This document shows positions 11,831-23,900 of a stretch of 64,000 nucleotides of DNA, piece after piece. The notes beneath the pieces were generated by a model that made no database searches, was not told where the DNA came from, and saw only the letters and a program-made list of their open reading frames with translations. How positions within the stretch are numbered: the first letter of the stretch is position 1; each line of letters opens with the position of its first letter. Source of the stretch: Amyelois transitella (lineage: Eukaryota > Arthropoda > Insecta > Lepidoptera > Pyralidae); contig NC_083533.1 in assembly GCF_032362555.1 (NCBI RefSeq), positions 439,001 through 503,000 of the forward strand. The letters are read 5' to 3'. Position numbers and translations under genes: made by a program.

Positions 11831-13146
11831 CTCTGTCAAGAAAGTAGCAGGAAAAGATCAATAATACACAAACTGTTTGTTATTCATCCAAATTTATTTT
11901 ATCACCTTCAAAATATGCTCCTTTAGAAACGATACACTTACGCCAACGAATAATCCAATCATCAAAACATTTTTTAAACGCTGTTTCCGGAATTGAGGTC
12001 AGTTCTCGCCGCGAATTCTCTTTTATGTCTTCTACCGATTGAAAACGGGTGCCACGAAGTGGTAATTTGAGTTTAGGAAAAAGAAAAAAGTCGGCTGGAG
12101 CCATATCTGGTGAATATGGTGGTTGCTCGATGGTATTTGTTGAGTGTTTGGTTAAAAATTCGTTCACAATGATGGCCTTGTGCAAAGGTGCATTATCATG
12201 GTGCAAAATCCAAGAATTTTCTTTCCACAAATCTGGCCTTTTTCGTCGGATTTGCTCTCTTAAACGCCGCATAACACTCAAATAATATTCCTCATTTACC
12301 GTTTGACCTTCCGGCAAGAATTCCGAGTGCACAACACCGCGATAGTCAAAGAAAACAGTCAACATGATTTTGACTTGAACGACTTTGGCGTGGTTTTTTC
12401 GGTTTCGGTTCAGTTGGAAGGCGCCACTCCGAAGCTTGTTGACTAGTTTGCATGTCAAACTCGTAAACCCACGTCTCGTCACCAGTAACAATGCGTTTCA
12501 TGAATGTTGGGTCGGAATTGACTCGTTCTAGCATGTCCTCAGCGACTCTCATGCGATTGAGTTTTTGATAAAAATTCAGGTCTTTTGGAACTAGCCGAGC
12601 GGCAACATGTTTCATACCCAAATTATTAGTTAAAATGGTACGGATCGACTCGTGAGATACAGAAAGTTCGGTGGCTATCTCTCTCAAAGTTGAATGAGGA
12701 TTTTCAGTCACTATTTCCTTCACTTTTGCGATGTTAACTTCAGTTGCAGACGTTGATGGCCTACCAGAGCGAGGCAAATCTTCCATCACATCTCGACCGC
12801 TTTTGAACGCTTTGTACCACTCATAAGCACGAGTTTTTGATAAAGTCGATTCACCGTAAGCCTTCTGTAACATTTTCAGTGACTCCGAACACGATATTCC
12901 ATTGGCAATGCAAAATTTAAGACAAACTCTTTGTTCGATGTTTTTATCCATTATGAAATTAGCAATACACACTAGATATGATATAACTAGAAATAGCACT
13001 GTATTTAATGTAAACAACAGATGCAACTCAAACTCCGCGCCAAAATGGAAAACAGTTGTGCCAATCTAACAACAACAAAAAAAACAAAAATTTGAATTTG
13101 GAACCATAAATAAATAATCCATTCCCGATACTTTTCTGACTGAATG
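11831..13146 (-). mobile_element. mariner DNA transposon with imperfect inverted repeats
   Basis: The element is about 1.3 kb, the usual mariner size. The left end reads 'gtcaagaaagtagcagg' near 11835 and the right end, read inward on the minus strand, 'gtcagaaaagtatcggg', so the ends are imperfect inverted repeats flanked by TA. The transposase gene inside runs on the minus strand. Confidence 0.88.
11880..12951 (-). pseudogene. mariner transposase, one frameshift
   Basis: A cut-and-paste transposase of the Tc1/mariner superfamily. Translation starts at ATG 12951 (MDKNIEQRVC). The N-terminal part is a paired helix-turn-helix DNA-binding region (DLPRSGRPS linker, LREIATELSVSHESIRTIL second HTH). 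The catalytic part has VTGDETWVY, HHDNAP and YSPDMAPADFFLFPKLK, giving the mariner D,D34D triad with exactly 34 residues between the last two aspartates. The reading frame shifts near 12365-12385, just before MLTVFFDYRG; the two frames overlap there and both are otherwise open, so a single small indel separates this copy from an intact gene. It stops at about 11880. It is inactive as it stands, although the lack of other damage suggests a fairly recent copy. Confidence 0.9.
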
Positions 13147-14201
13147 TATGTAGATGTATCATGTCTTTATTCCTTACGAGGCAGATGGAGTCATTAGTCT
13201 CGAAAATACTGCAAGGCAACTCTATGGTTAGATTAAAATAGTGACAGGTTGCAAGCCCATCGCCTAAAAGAAGAATCCCTAAGTTAAATAATACATTACC
13301 TTTATTGACATCATTTTCCTAAACGTGAATAAATTCTCCTGTACCTATATATACATATACATTTTTGTGTATATAAATAAATATTATTAAGTCCGCCAAT
13401 CGTGCTATACATTTGTATTTTGTACCATCAAGTTTAAATAAATAAATAATTAAAATTTCAACGAAACTTTTGAGCCGTTTTCGACAACGCGGGTACAAAT
13501 ATTGTTCGTTTATATACGATGGAATTGCATTGTATGGCAGCCATTCAAGTATTTTATTGTATTCTTTATCGACGTATCATAAAACAAATGCTTTATAGAT
13601 ATATATAAATTTGCATGAAGTCTTAAAACCGGCCAAGTGCGAGTCGGAAACTACGGGTTCAGTGCCATAATCGAAAATATTCCATATTTTCTTATACTGT
13701 ACTTTGATTATTTCTCATGGGAATGCGTTGTGTTCCCGCGGGAGCCTACGTCCTTCCACAGGTCTCAACCTACGTCCATATCAAATTTTATCCGAATCGG
13801 CTTAGTAGGCGTGAAAGCATAAAAGACAGAGTTATTTTCGCATTTATAATATTATGTACTACCTACTATTAATGTTTTTCACAAGTTTTCATTGCAATAT
13901 TTAAAAGCACAATTTCGTAACCTATCAAATTTATAAGTCGGTACCTAGTACCACGCATAGTTTCAGAGAAAAAACGGTTTTGACTTACCGACTGACGTCC
14001 AAAAGTATAAGGATTCCATTTTTGTCTTTTGGCTACAGAACCCTAATAACACACGTTCACTCAGTTGTATACTTACATTGAATTTTCTTTGTAAACAAAT
14101 TTTAAGCATTATAATAACCACCGCTTAAACAAAATATACTTAAAAAATATAACAACATAACTAGTGTCCATTGCCGTTGTTAAAAAAAAAAACGAAAACA
14201 G
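13147..14201. other. Intergenic region upstream of Kunitz gene
   Basis: 13148-13285 is a minus-strand SINE remnant. 13625-14046 is a dispersed repeat opening 'ccggccaagtgcgagtcgg' and closing 'ggctacagaaccctaa', with an internal segment like the Helitron type B body ('gcatttataatattatgta'). No promoter motif is clear upstream of 14202. Confidence 0.5.
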
Positions 14202-17045
14202 ATGTTTGAAATATTTTTCAACAAGAACCACGTCCAAATAGTTTTGTTTATAACATTGGCGTATCTTAATTACGTGCCTAAATGTGGCGGTAATGACAGG
14301 AAACATCGTTCCACAGTAAATCCTTTTGTTATAACAAGGTGCATGCCCTTGGATAAAACTTTGAGAGGTACAGTATCTACTTCTTTCTGTCTTTCTTTTC
14401 GTCTTATGTCTTCCACCGGACTTTCGGTGATTCTGCCAATGTCATGGTTTGAACTCAGACACGAAGTTACGAAATTATACGATCTGAAAGGAGAAGATAA
14501 ACAAATGTACAAACACAAAAAGTAGGTATTGTTAGTAAAAGAGAAGACAAGTTAATGATTATATTGTGTAGTGAGTGTGTAAGGTATGAAACAGTACTTA
14601 AAACCATTTTATAATGTCGCCTCGGCAATAATCGACAGCGTAGAATAGCGCAACCAACCGCCGAAATAACCGAATGGAAACACAATAAAATAACGACCTT
14701 ATTACAAGTATATAAAACTGTAATTCAAATACAAAAGGTATTTATTGCTATCTCGCTCGTAATAGCAGACCGTTCAATTCGGAGGTTCTTTTGGCGTGCC
14801 ATGCAAAATTTTTTAATTCCTTACTATCTACATCGATATGTGTCAATTCCAAGTTTATAAGCCTATCCGTTAGTCGACTTTTACGACATCAAAGGGAAAG
14901 AAATTGAGTGGTTCTATTATTTTTCTATTGGTCACGCGGCACAGAAGATAAGTAATTGGTATTTAATTTTGTAGCTCGTCACAAAGCTTGTTTTTTGAGG
15001 CCTGATACCGGGCCGTGTAGAGCGGACATATTGCAATGGTACTATGACGTCATTAAGAGGAAGTGTTACAGGTAAGGTTGTAACATACATACATATAATC
15101 ACGTCTATATTCCTTGAGGGGTAGACATAGCCAACATAGTTGAGTTAGTATCTCGTAACACAAGTCTCGAACTTATTTCTAGGCTAACTTAATATGTGCG
15201 ATTTGTTGCGTATTGTCCTTTATGTATAGCTATATAGTTCCATGAAGAAAAATTTGTTACACAAAAATAGTATGTTGAACGGAAACCTGGTATTCTATTT
15301 GGACCGAAAAACCCACCAGACACAAACGCCAATTCAATGGTTTTGTGGTGACATCTCTACGCCACAAGTCACAGAAACAAAATCACGCGACGCTATCAGC
15401 GAAGTCTAAATCGCACAAGCAAAGATTTCACGGATTGGAGCATATATACTCGTACAACCTCCGACACAACATCGTCTGTCGCGCGGTTCCCCAGGCATCA
15501 CACCAGCCTGCAGGAAGATTTTCCCTTTGGTGGCGGTCGGTTTAAAATTATCTAGTAGGTATGCCAAATGGCTTTCAGTCCTGTGGATGTCAATAAATGC
15601 GATAAAGGGGCATGCTTACAGGTTTTTCTGGGGAGGCTGTCAGGGAAACGGGAACAGGTTCGAAACTGAAAAGGACTGTAGAGAATATTGCGCTCTGAAC
15701 AGCACACATCCGCCGGGTGAGTTAAGTTTATTGTTCACTTTTTGGCGGGAACCCAAACGTCATGTTGTTCTGTGTAACATTTTTCCAATATGGCTGTTTT
15801 ATCGACTGTTAATCGTAACATTCCTAACCACAATCTATACTAATATTATAAAGCTGAAGAGTTTGTTTGTTTGAACGCGCTAATCTCAGGAACTACTGGT
15901 TCGAATTCAAAAATTCTTGTGTTGAATAGACCATTTATCGAGGAAGGCTTTAAGCTTTAATCTAACATCACGCTGCAACTATAAGGAGCAAAAAAATAAT
16001 GGAGAATGTAAAAGAAATCGGGGAAACTTATTCATCCTTGAGGGCTTCAATGATGCCCAAAATAACTATTCCACGCGGACGAAGTCGCGGTCATAGCTTC
16101 CAAAACGTCAGTGAAGTAAAAGCGGTATAATTAATAATACTTAGTAGTTGGGATTGGGATGTATAGAGATTAAAATCTTTATATTTCAGTTAAAATTCCA
16201 TTTTTCTGCAACCTGGCGTTTGACTATGGGACATGTTTCGCAGATTATCAAAGATGGACTTTCGATAAGTTTTCAAAGTAAGTTTTATTCACATACTATA
16301 TCTTTTTTTTCGACATTTATAATTACTAGTAATAAGAGTACCGGAAACCGCCGAGCTTGCATGGATAGAGTTATGAATGTGGATGAAGCGAAGGAAGTGT
16401 GCAGAGATCGTGGCAAGTGGAAAGAGGTAGTCTCTACCCCTCCGGGAAAGAGGAGTGATTTTATATATGTCAACTTATTGAATGCGAATTCCCCTTGAGA
16501 CTTTAGAAAAAAAAATTACTTAGGTATTATGTGCCGTGTGGTCCCCGGCACTTAAGAATAGGACTTTCCTACGAATGTCGTAAAAGGCGACTAAATGCTT
16601 TATAAACTTGGGATTCTTCTTGTAGGTTATGGGCTAGCAGCCTATGTCACTAATCGAATCTTAATTCCATCATTAAACCAAACAGCTTAAGGTGGCCCTT
16701 CAGTCTTTTGAAGACTGTCAGCTCTGTCTACACCGCAAGGGATTAGACGTGACAATATGTATTACAGATAACCTATCATATGCTTTCATAGGCGCCTTTT
16801 ACGATATCCATGGGAAGTCGTTCTATTCTAAAATAAATGAATGAATAAATATACATATATGTATATATGTCTATGATACCAGGACTTGTCGCCTCCGCCT
16901 CTACTCCGGATGTGGGGGGAACCAGAACAATTTCGAAACCAAGGAGGCCTGCGCGAAGACCTGCATCAGCTACCCCAACTCCACTTTCAACAGTTACCAC
17001 AACTATAACATCTGTATACCCCTGTCGATGGCAGATTATAACTGA
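14202..17045 (+). CDS. Secreted two-domain Kunitz-type protease inhibitor
   Basis: Five exons (14202-14289, 14975-15071, 15622-15716, 16190-16277, 16883-17045) have matching phases 1,2,1,2 and sum to 531 nt, 176 residues plus stop. Residues 1-29 look like a signal peptide, with the hydrophobic core VQIVLFITLAYLNYV. Kunitz domain 1 has cysteines 35, 44, 60, 68, 81, 85 and domain 2 has 100, 109, 125, 133, 146, 150; both fit the canonical C-x8-C-x15-C-x7-C-x12-C-x3-C spacing. Each domain is split by an intron at the same place, just before the FxxGC core. The P1 residue after the second cysteine is Arg45 in domain 1, which predicts trypsin-like targets, and Phe110 in domain 2, which predicts chymotrypsin-like targets. 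Cys28 and Cys167 are extra. It is probably secreted into haemolymph, cuticle or gut; the exact target is unknown. Confidence 0.88.
15835..16100 (+). mobile_element. Helitron-like repeat, type A
   Basis: Lies in the third intron of the Kunitz gene, from 'atactaatattataaagctg' to 'gacgaagtcgcggtcatagct'. Confidence 0.7.
16345..16485 (+). mobile_element. RTE-like LINE 3' tail fragment
   Basis: The translation includes MDRVMNVDEAKEVCRDRGKW, the C-terminal end of the LINE reverse transcriptase seen at 23455-25625, followed by 'cccctccgggaaagaggag'. It is in the fourth Kunitz intron and is a dead 5'-truncated insertion. Confidence 0.8.
16530..16765 (+). repeat. SINE copy, degraded
   Basis: Head 'gtgccgtgtggtccccggca' to tail 'ggattagacgtgacaatatg'; several small deletions. 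In the fourth Kunitz intron. Confidence 0.75.
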
Positions 17046-17947
17046 CTTACCCGTGAACTGAGTATTAATTAAAAGTTTACCCCCTGTTTGAGGTCATTTA
17101 ATTCTTTTTTTTTTAATTTAGACCAAGTCTAAATGTCTATCAACAGCGCCATCTAGTTAATTTCTCAGAACTTTATGTTTTGACTGTAGTTATACCGATT
17201 TGTATTAGATGGCATTGTTCGATTTACTGATAAGCACTGTTCTGCATTTCCGATTCCAAACCGATGTAAAAAAGATTCTAAAAAAAACATGGAGACGACG
17301 AACACACGCTCCTTTTATTTACTGTCAAGAAAGTTAAGTCTGTTTCTGTAAAAAAATTGCTTGGCATTTCTTCACTGACATATTTCAGAAAAAAAAACAT
17401 ATAAAATCCAAAATCAAATTGTGTCATATCTCGCTTAAAAAGTAGTACAATAGCGGGCAGTTCGGTTAGCGGGTTCAAATTGCGCGCTCTGATTGGCTCA
17501 ACCGCACAAATATTTTCGCGCCAAAAAACATTTTGTCTGTCTTCTGCGCAGCTATATACTAGTCATAAGCAAATAAATATTATATTCTATACATTGGTAT
17601 GACTTATAAAAATACTAAATAAATTAAATGAATAGAATTAAGTACTTTTATAATGATTTAAATTGGCATCTATAGTTCTAAGACTTTTGTCGAAACGTAA
17701 TTAACGCTAAACATTCAATTTTACCTTGTGGTTCCATTTAGATAGTGACAGCAAGTCTATTGCTTTAAAATAATCCCAAGTTTATTTTAAGCTTTCCCTT
17801 AATTGACTCTTACAAGAAGCTGCCACACGCTATGCTTTATCTTCGCTATGCGCCTGTGCCCTTAGTCGCCTTTCACGACATCCACGCTTAAAATACGGAG
17901 TGAACCTATTCAATTAAGTCGGGATTTACACGGCAAAAAAATGCAGT
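17046..17947. other. Intergenic, between convergent Kunitz and FAR genes
   Basis: AT-rich spacer. It holds one 'cagcgccatctagtt' motif near 17143, SINE debris at about 17740-17930, and no open frame with family features. Confidence 0.5.
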
Positions 17948-20900
17948 TTAAGAACTTTCATTAAAAACTTTATTCAGAAACACATTGTCGTTTAAAAAAG
18001 TCAATGAAACCTTGTATATATATAAAATGTTTTGTGTGGACCGTCTGAATATCGCGTTGAATATTGACAAGATCGCGAAGAGTACTTCGAGAATGTTCTG
18101 TCTATGCTTCCTCCTCACGAAAGCTCTGAAGAGTAAGAAAGGCATGAAGACTGACAGGCCGTAGTGTAAATAATACAGTCTGAAAAAAAAAACACTATTA
18201 CGTTATTATCTGTACCAACAATCATGTTATTTTTTCCAAAACTGTTGTACATACTTAACTTATGTGATTTATTTATTTATTTAAAACTTTATTGCACCAA
18301 AAAAAATGTACTAACATACATACATACATATGGTCACGACTATATCCCTTGCGGGGTAGACAGAGCCAACAGTCTTGAAAAGACTGAATGGCCACGTTCA
18401 GCTTTTTGGCTTAATGATAGGATTGAGATTCAACTAGTGACAGGTTGCTAGCCCATCGCCTAAAAAAGAATCCAAACTTTGTAAGCCTATACCTTAATCG
18501 CCTTTTACGAGAGATGAAGTGGTCCTATTCTTTTTTATATTGGTGCCGGGAACCACACGGCACTAAAAATGTACTAAAGGCGGACTTAAAGCCGTTTGGC
18601 ATTCTCTACCAATCAACCAGCTGACCAAACAAAAAAACTTAAAGATGGTGGTGCGATAAAGTTTTTATGTGATAATAAGTGATTGTGATTTTATCTTAAA
18701 TTTATCCAATATTCATACATACATATACGTCACGTCTGTATCCATTGCGGGGTTGACAGAGCCACCACTTTTGAAAAGACTGATAGGCCACGTTCAACTG
18801 TTTGGCTTAATGATAAAATTGGGATTCAAATAGTGACAGGTTGCTAGCCCATCGCTTAAAAGTATTAATAATGAAGAATGAAGTAATTATCGGTGCTACA
18901 AATCATCTTATTTTCACCAAAACTGTTGTATGATTGTGATTTTATCTCTAGCTGTGCCCGCGACTTCGTCCGCGTGGAATAGTTGTTTTGGGCATCATTG
19001 AATCCCTCAAGGATGAATAATTTTCCCGTTTTTTTTTCACATTATCCATTACGATTTCTTTGCTCCTTATAGTTGCAGCGTGATGTTATATAGCCTAAAG
19101 CCTTACTCTATAAATAGTCTATTCAACTAGTGTAGTAGTAGTGATAGTGTATTAGTAGTGATAGTGTATTAGTAGTGATAGTGTAGTATTAGTGATAGTG
19201 TAGCAGTAGTGATAGTGTAGTAGTAGTGATAGTGTATTAGAAGTGATAGTGTATTAGAAGTGATAGTGCAGTAGTAGTGATAGTATAGTAGTAGTGATTG
19301 TGTAGTACTAGTGATAGTGTATTAGTAGTGATAGTGTAGTAGTAGCGATAGAGTATTAGAAGTGATAGTGTATTAGTAGTGATAGTGATAATGTAGTAGG
19401 TTCCAACTTTTTCAATCGTTTCTTGGCTGCAGGCTGGTCCAGTTCCTTCTCCCTCAGTAGGTACAATCTCACACCCTTTACGTAATTACTGTAGTGTTCG
19501 TCCCATCTGTAAACGTAAACAAAATTATTCATACATATCACGTCTTTATGCCTTGCAGGGCAGACACAGCCAACAGTCTTTAAAAGTCATTGCGTGCCGT
19601 GCGGATCCCGGCACCAATAAAAAAAAGATAAGGACGACTCCATCTCGTTCTCATAGATGTCGTAAAAGGCGACGAAAGGATAGGACTTTACTATCTACAT
19701 AGCTGCCTGTCACTTTATATGAATCTCATTTCCATCATTAAGCCATATAGCAGAATGTGGGCTATCAGTATTTTCAAGACTGTTGGCTCTGTCTACCCCG
19801 CAAGGGATATAGACGTGATTATATGTATGTATGTATTCTAAACAAACCATGGCAACCGTTGCTATCGCTTACATAAAGATGGTTGCCTACAGTGTTTATT
19901 AACTTACACTATACTACAAGGGTCCAGGTTATAAATCCTCTTGTCCACGTCGCTCATTCTCTCCCTTAGTCTTCTTACGTTATCGGATTGGAACCTCCAC
20001 TCTCGCAACGCGAAGTATTTCATCGCGTTCTGCATGTTCTTCATTTGGGTGCTTACTCGGATGAGGTTTAGGCTGTAAATCAAAATTAACAGATATACAG
20101 AGTCGATGCGCCGTGTGGTTCCCGGCACCAATAGAAAAATGAATAGGACCACTCCATCTCCCTCCCATGGATGTCGTAAAAGGCGACTAAGGGGTAGGCT
20201 TATAAACTTGGGATTCTTCTTTTAGGCGATGGGCTAGCAAACTGTCACTATTTGAATCTCAATTCTATCTTAAAGCCAAACAGCTGAACGTGGCCGTTCA
20301 GTCTTTTCAAGACTGTTGGCTCTGTCTACCCCGCAAGGGATATAGACGTGATTATATGTATGTATGTATATACAGAGTCGATGAAAGTCGGTGATCAAAT
20401 CGGTAATGTGCCCGGTTAAATGCGTGATGCGCAGAATGGCACAGGTTCGAATCCCAACTCGGCCGTGTACCAATGACTGTTTTCGAAGTTACGTACGTTA
20501 GTTTGAATACTAACCGAGGTGTCTGAGGCGAGGGAAAACATCGTGAGGAAACTTGAACATTCAGGGAACTGGATGTGTGACCATGATCGATGAAAAATTT
20601 TAAATGTTTAGAATCTTATAGTGCGTAATCAAATAATTTTGTAATCTTACCGTTTATGACTATATCCAAGAATTCTGACCAAGATCTCTCCGATATATAA
20701 TGGCGTCGTTTGCAATAATACTTCTAATATTTTGTACAAGAATCTGCACATAAAATATAAAAGTAATTTATTTTTGCATTTCTCATAATCTTTTTTTATT
20801 AGATAGCTTTAATGAGTAATCAATAAGTTATTTAGATAGTTCATAGGATAAATAAAATATACAATTGCAAAATAAATAAAAAAACATAAAAGTCATAGAA

Positions 20901-23900
20901 AACAAAAATTTGCCATCTCGCTGAGCAAATTGAGAATCTCCTCTTTTTTCCATACACACATACATAATCACGTCTATATCCCTTGCGGGGTAGAGAGAGC
21001 CTACAGCCTTGTAAAGACTGATAGGCCACGTTCAGCTATTTGGCTTTAAGATAGGATTGAGATTCAAATAGCGACAGGTTGCTAACTCATCGCCTAAAAA
21101 AGAATCCCAAATTTGTAAGCCTATCCCTTAGTCGCCATTTACGACATCCACGGTAAACAGATGGAGTGGTCCTATTCTTTTTTCTATTGGTGCCGGGAAC
21201 CACTCGGCACTAAAAAACATAAAAGTCATAGAAAACATAAATTAGCCATCTTGCTGACCAAATTGAGAACCTCCTCCTTTTTATGCAGTCGGTTAAAAGT
21301 ACCTAAGTCACGTGCCGCGGTCCGAATGCCGGATAATGTCAATGCCCTCACCCGTTCTCAGCTGTATGGAGCCCAGGGTACCACACCGCCCCGCATTGAG
21401 GCTGACTCCTCGTGTGAAGGTTGATGGCCCTCTTCAGGTCGCCCCAAGTCGTTGGGTTTTCAGATATCGAGCAGTTGTAGACGCGGGGGGATGGTGGGCT
21501 GGTGATTAAATAGTATAGTATAGTACAGTATAGTACGGTATAGTACAGTATAGTACAGTATAGTACGGTATAGTACAGTATAGTACAGTATAGTACGGTA
21601 TAGTACAGTATAGTACGGTATAGTACAGTATAGTACAGTATAGTACAGTTTAGTACAGTATATACGGGACAAATTACACAGATTGACTTAGCCTCGAAGT
21701 AAGTTCGAGACTTGTGTTACGAGATACTAACTCAACGATACTATATTTTATAATAAATACTTAAATACTTAAACAGGGTGATTTTTAATTCAACTGCATA
21801 AATTTAATTGTTAAGTGTACTCATCTAAAGGATATTTAAAAACGTTAAAAGAAAAATATCGGTTCATATTTCAGAAAGTACGAAAAAAATAAAAGTATCA
21901 AAATCCACGATCCTAAATACGTCATATCACCCCGGCCGGCGGAAAAGCGACGCGTAAGATTCAGAGGTCAACGACACAATAGGGATGTGGACTGTACTCA
22001 AATAAGTATAAAATTTTACCACAAAAAGGTAGTTTCTATAGTAAAAATAATAAAAAACACAATATTTTCTTCAATAAACAAGGGATTATTTTTTTATTTA
22101 ATAAAATGTAATTAAATATTTCACCCTCAAGTCACGTGACAATGAACACCAATCAAAATGCGTGACGTCACGCGTTGCAATACAAGAATTTTCGCTGTCA
22201 AGTAGGTACTATGGTGTTTGTTGATATTTTAATAAATTTTTAAAGGTTTTCCCATAATGGAAAGTGGATATATTAAGGCAGATAGTTCAAATTTGCCAAG
22301 AATTGTTTGCTTTACGGTGGCTAATTTCTTCGCAACAAATAATAACTTCTGCTCTGCTGAATTTATAAAATGTGAAGATCCATATAAGTAATATACTCAA
22401 GATACATTATAATAGTAAAAGTAGGTATTTTTAAACTCGAAAAGATAAATTATAAGGTAAAAATGAAATAATATGTTTTTGACATATCATTGGCCAACTA
22501 TAATGAAAGAACGAAACATTGTTTACTTTATTTTTAACCTAAAAATTCGAGTTTTCGTCTTTGAAAACTTGAAGAGAAAAATTATTTTAATACAAGTAAA
22601 TGTAACAAATATTATCAAACTTACATCAAAATAAAATAAATAAAATAAAATTTTTGCATCGTTTTTGTACGTGGAACGTGAATAAACAGTTTTTTAGGTG
22701 TTTTAATAGTTGTACTTTTACACTGCGGCACCGCACAATATTCATAAAATTTTGAATTCATATTATTATCACACAACTACGAAATAACAATTCATTACAT
22801 ACAACTTCGACAATATTTTATAACACGTGACGTCACAGCGGCCGTTTGACAGGTATCCGCGTTTTGGCGCGATATTTTAAATGGAATTTTAAATAAATTA
22901 TTTTAAAGGAATTACTTGAAATTTAAAAATAATAATAAATAGTTTGGGTTATATTTGGTGCTAATGCATGGATTTAAACACTTTCCCAAAAATAGTCCAC
23001 ATCCCTATTCATTCAGCTGAGCGATCTCGACAATTCTGTACTTTACTTGATCTTGATACTAGAAAAATAATTTATTTTTCAGACATTTATTTACATGTTT
23101 AGTTTTAATTTCATTTTGTAGTATTGGTCTTTAATAAAGCGTGTGACGTAGTTTTTGAGGATTTTTTAAATGTGAAAATGATGTTGTTTAATTTAAATAA
23201 AAATAGGCTCAAACGCCTCAGAAGCATGGGTATAGTCTATGTTTAAATGGATGCAGTTGTTTTAAATGTCACCCTGTATAGATAAACATCCAAGACCTGG
23301 GCCAATCAGAAAAAGTTATTATCTCATCATGCCCTGGCAGGGACTCTAACCCGGGACCTCCGGTGTCACAGACAAGCTTACGTTGCGCCACAGAAGCCAT
23401 CAAAGATATAGACGTTATTATATGTTATGTTACGAGTATGTTATATTATACATACATACATACATACATAAAATCACGCCTCTTTCCCGGAGGGGTAGGC
23501 AGAGACTACCTCTTTCCACTTGCCACGATCTCTGCATACTTCTTTCGCTTCGTCCACATTCATAACTCTCTTCATACAAGCTCGGCGGTACTTTTGACCT
23601 GACCCTTTACCAGGACGTCCTTAATTTGATCAAGATACGTTCGTCTAGGTCTTCCCACTCCGACCTTTCCCTCCACACTCTCCTTGTATATCTGCTTAGT
23701 CAACCTGCTTTCATTCATCCTCTCCAGATGACCGAACCATCTTAACATACCCTTTTCTATTCCTGTAACTACATCTTCTTTCACATCACAACATTCCCTT
23801 ATCACGCTGTTCCTTATCCTGTCACTCAATTTCACACCCATCATACTCCTTAACGCTCTCATTTCCACTGCATTTATTCTGCTTTCATGCTTCTTTTGCC

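Larger units (their letters stand above)
21774..23276 (-). mobile_element. CAGGGTGAC MITE, copy 2, interrupted
   Basis: Ends CAGGGTGATTTTTAATTCAA and TTTTAAATGTCACCCTG match the other copies in reverse orientation. Without the internal insertion it is about 475 bp. The inserted segment is at 21981-23006. Confidence 0.88.
21661..23404 (-). repeat. tRNA-derived SINE split by a MITE
   Basis: The 3' half (21661-21773, 'acacaagtctcgaac' complement) and the tRNA-like half (23277-23404, 'gacctccggtgtcacagacaa') are in the same orientation and join when the MITE is removed. This is the outer shell of a three-level nest. Confidence 0.8.

Noticed and set aside
15345-15545. 66-codon frame upstream of the third Kunitz exon
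   Set aside because: It overlaps a dispersed repeat related to the foldback arms at 38783-39050; the Kunitz exon is defined by the CTTACAG acceptor at 15621.
18224-18451. Recurrent small frames containing CGVDRANSLEKTEWPRSA
   Set aside because: They come from the tail half of the SINE and recur at many copies with different breaks; not protein-coding.
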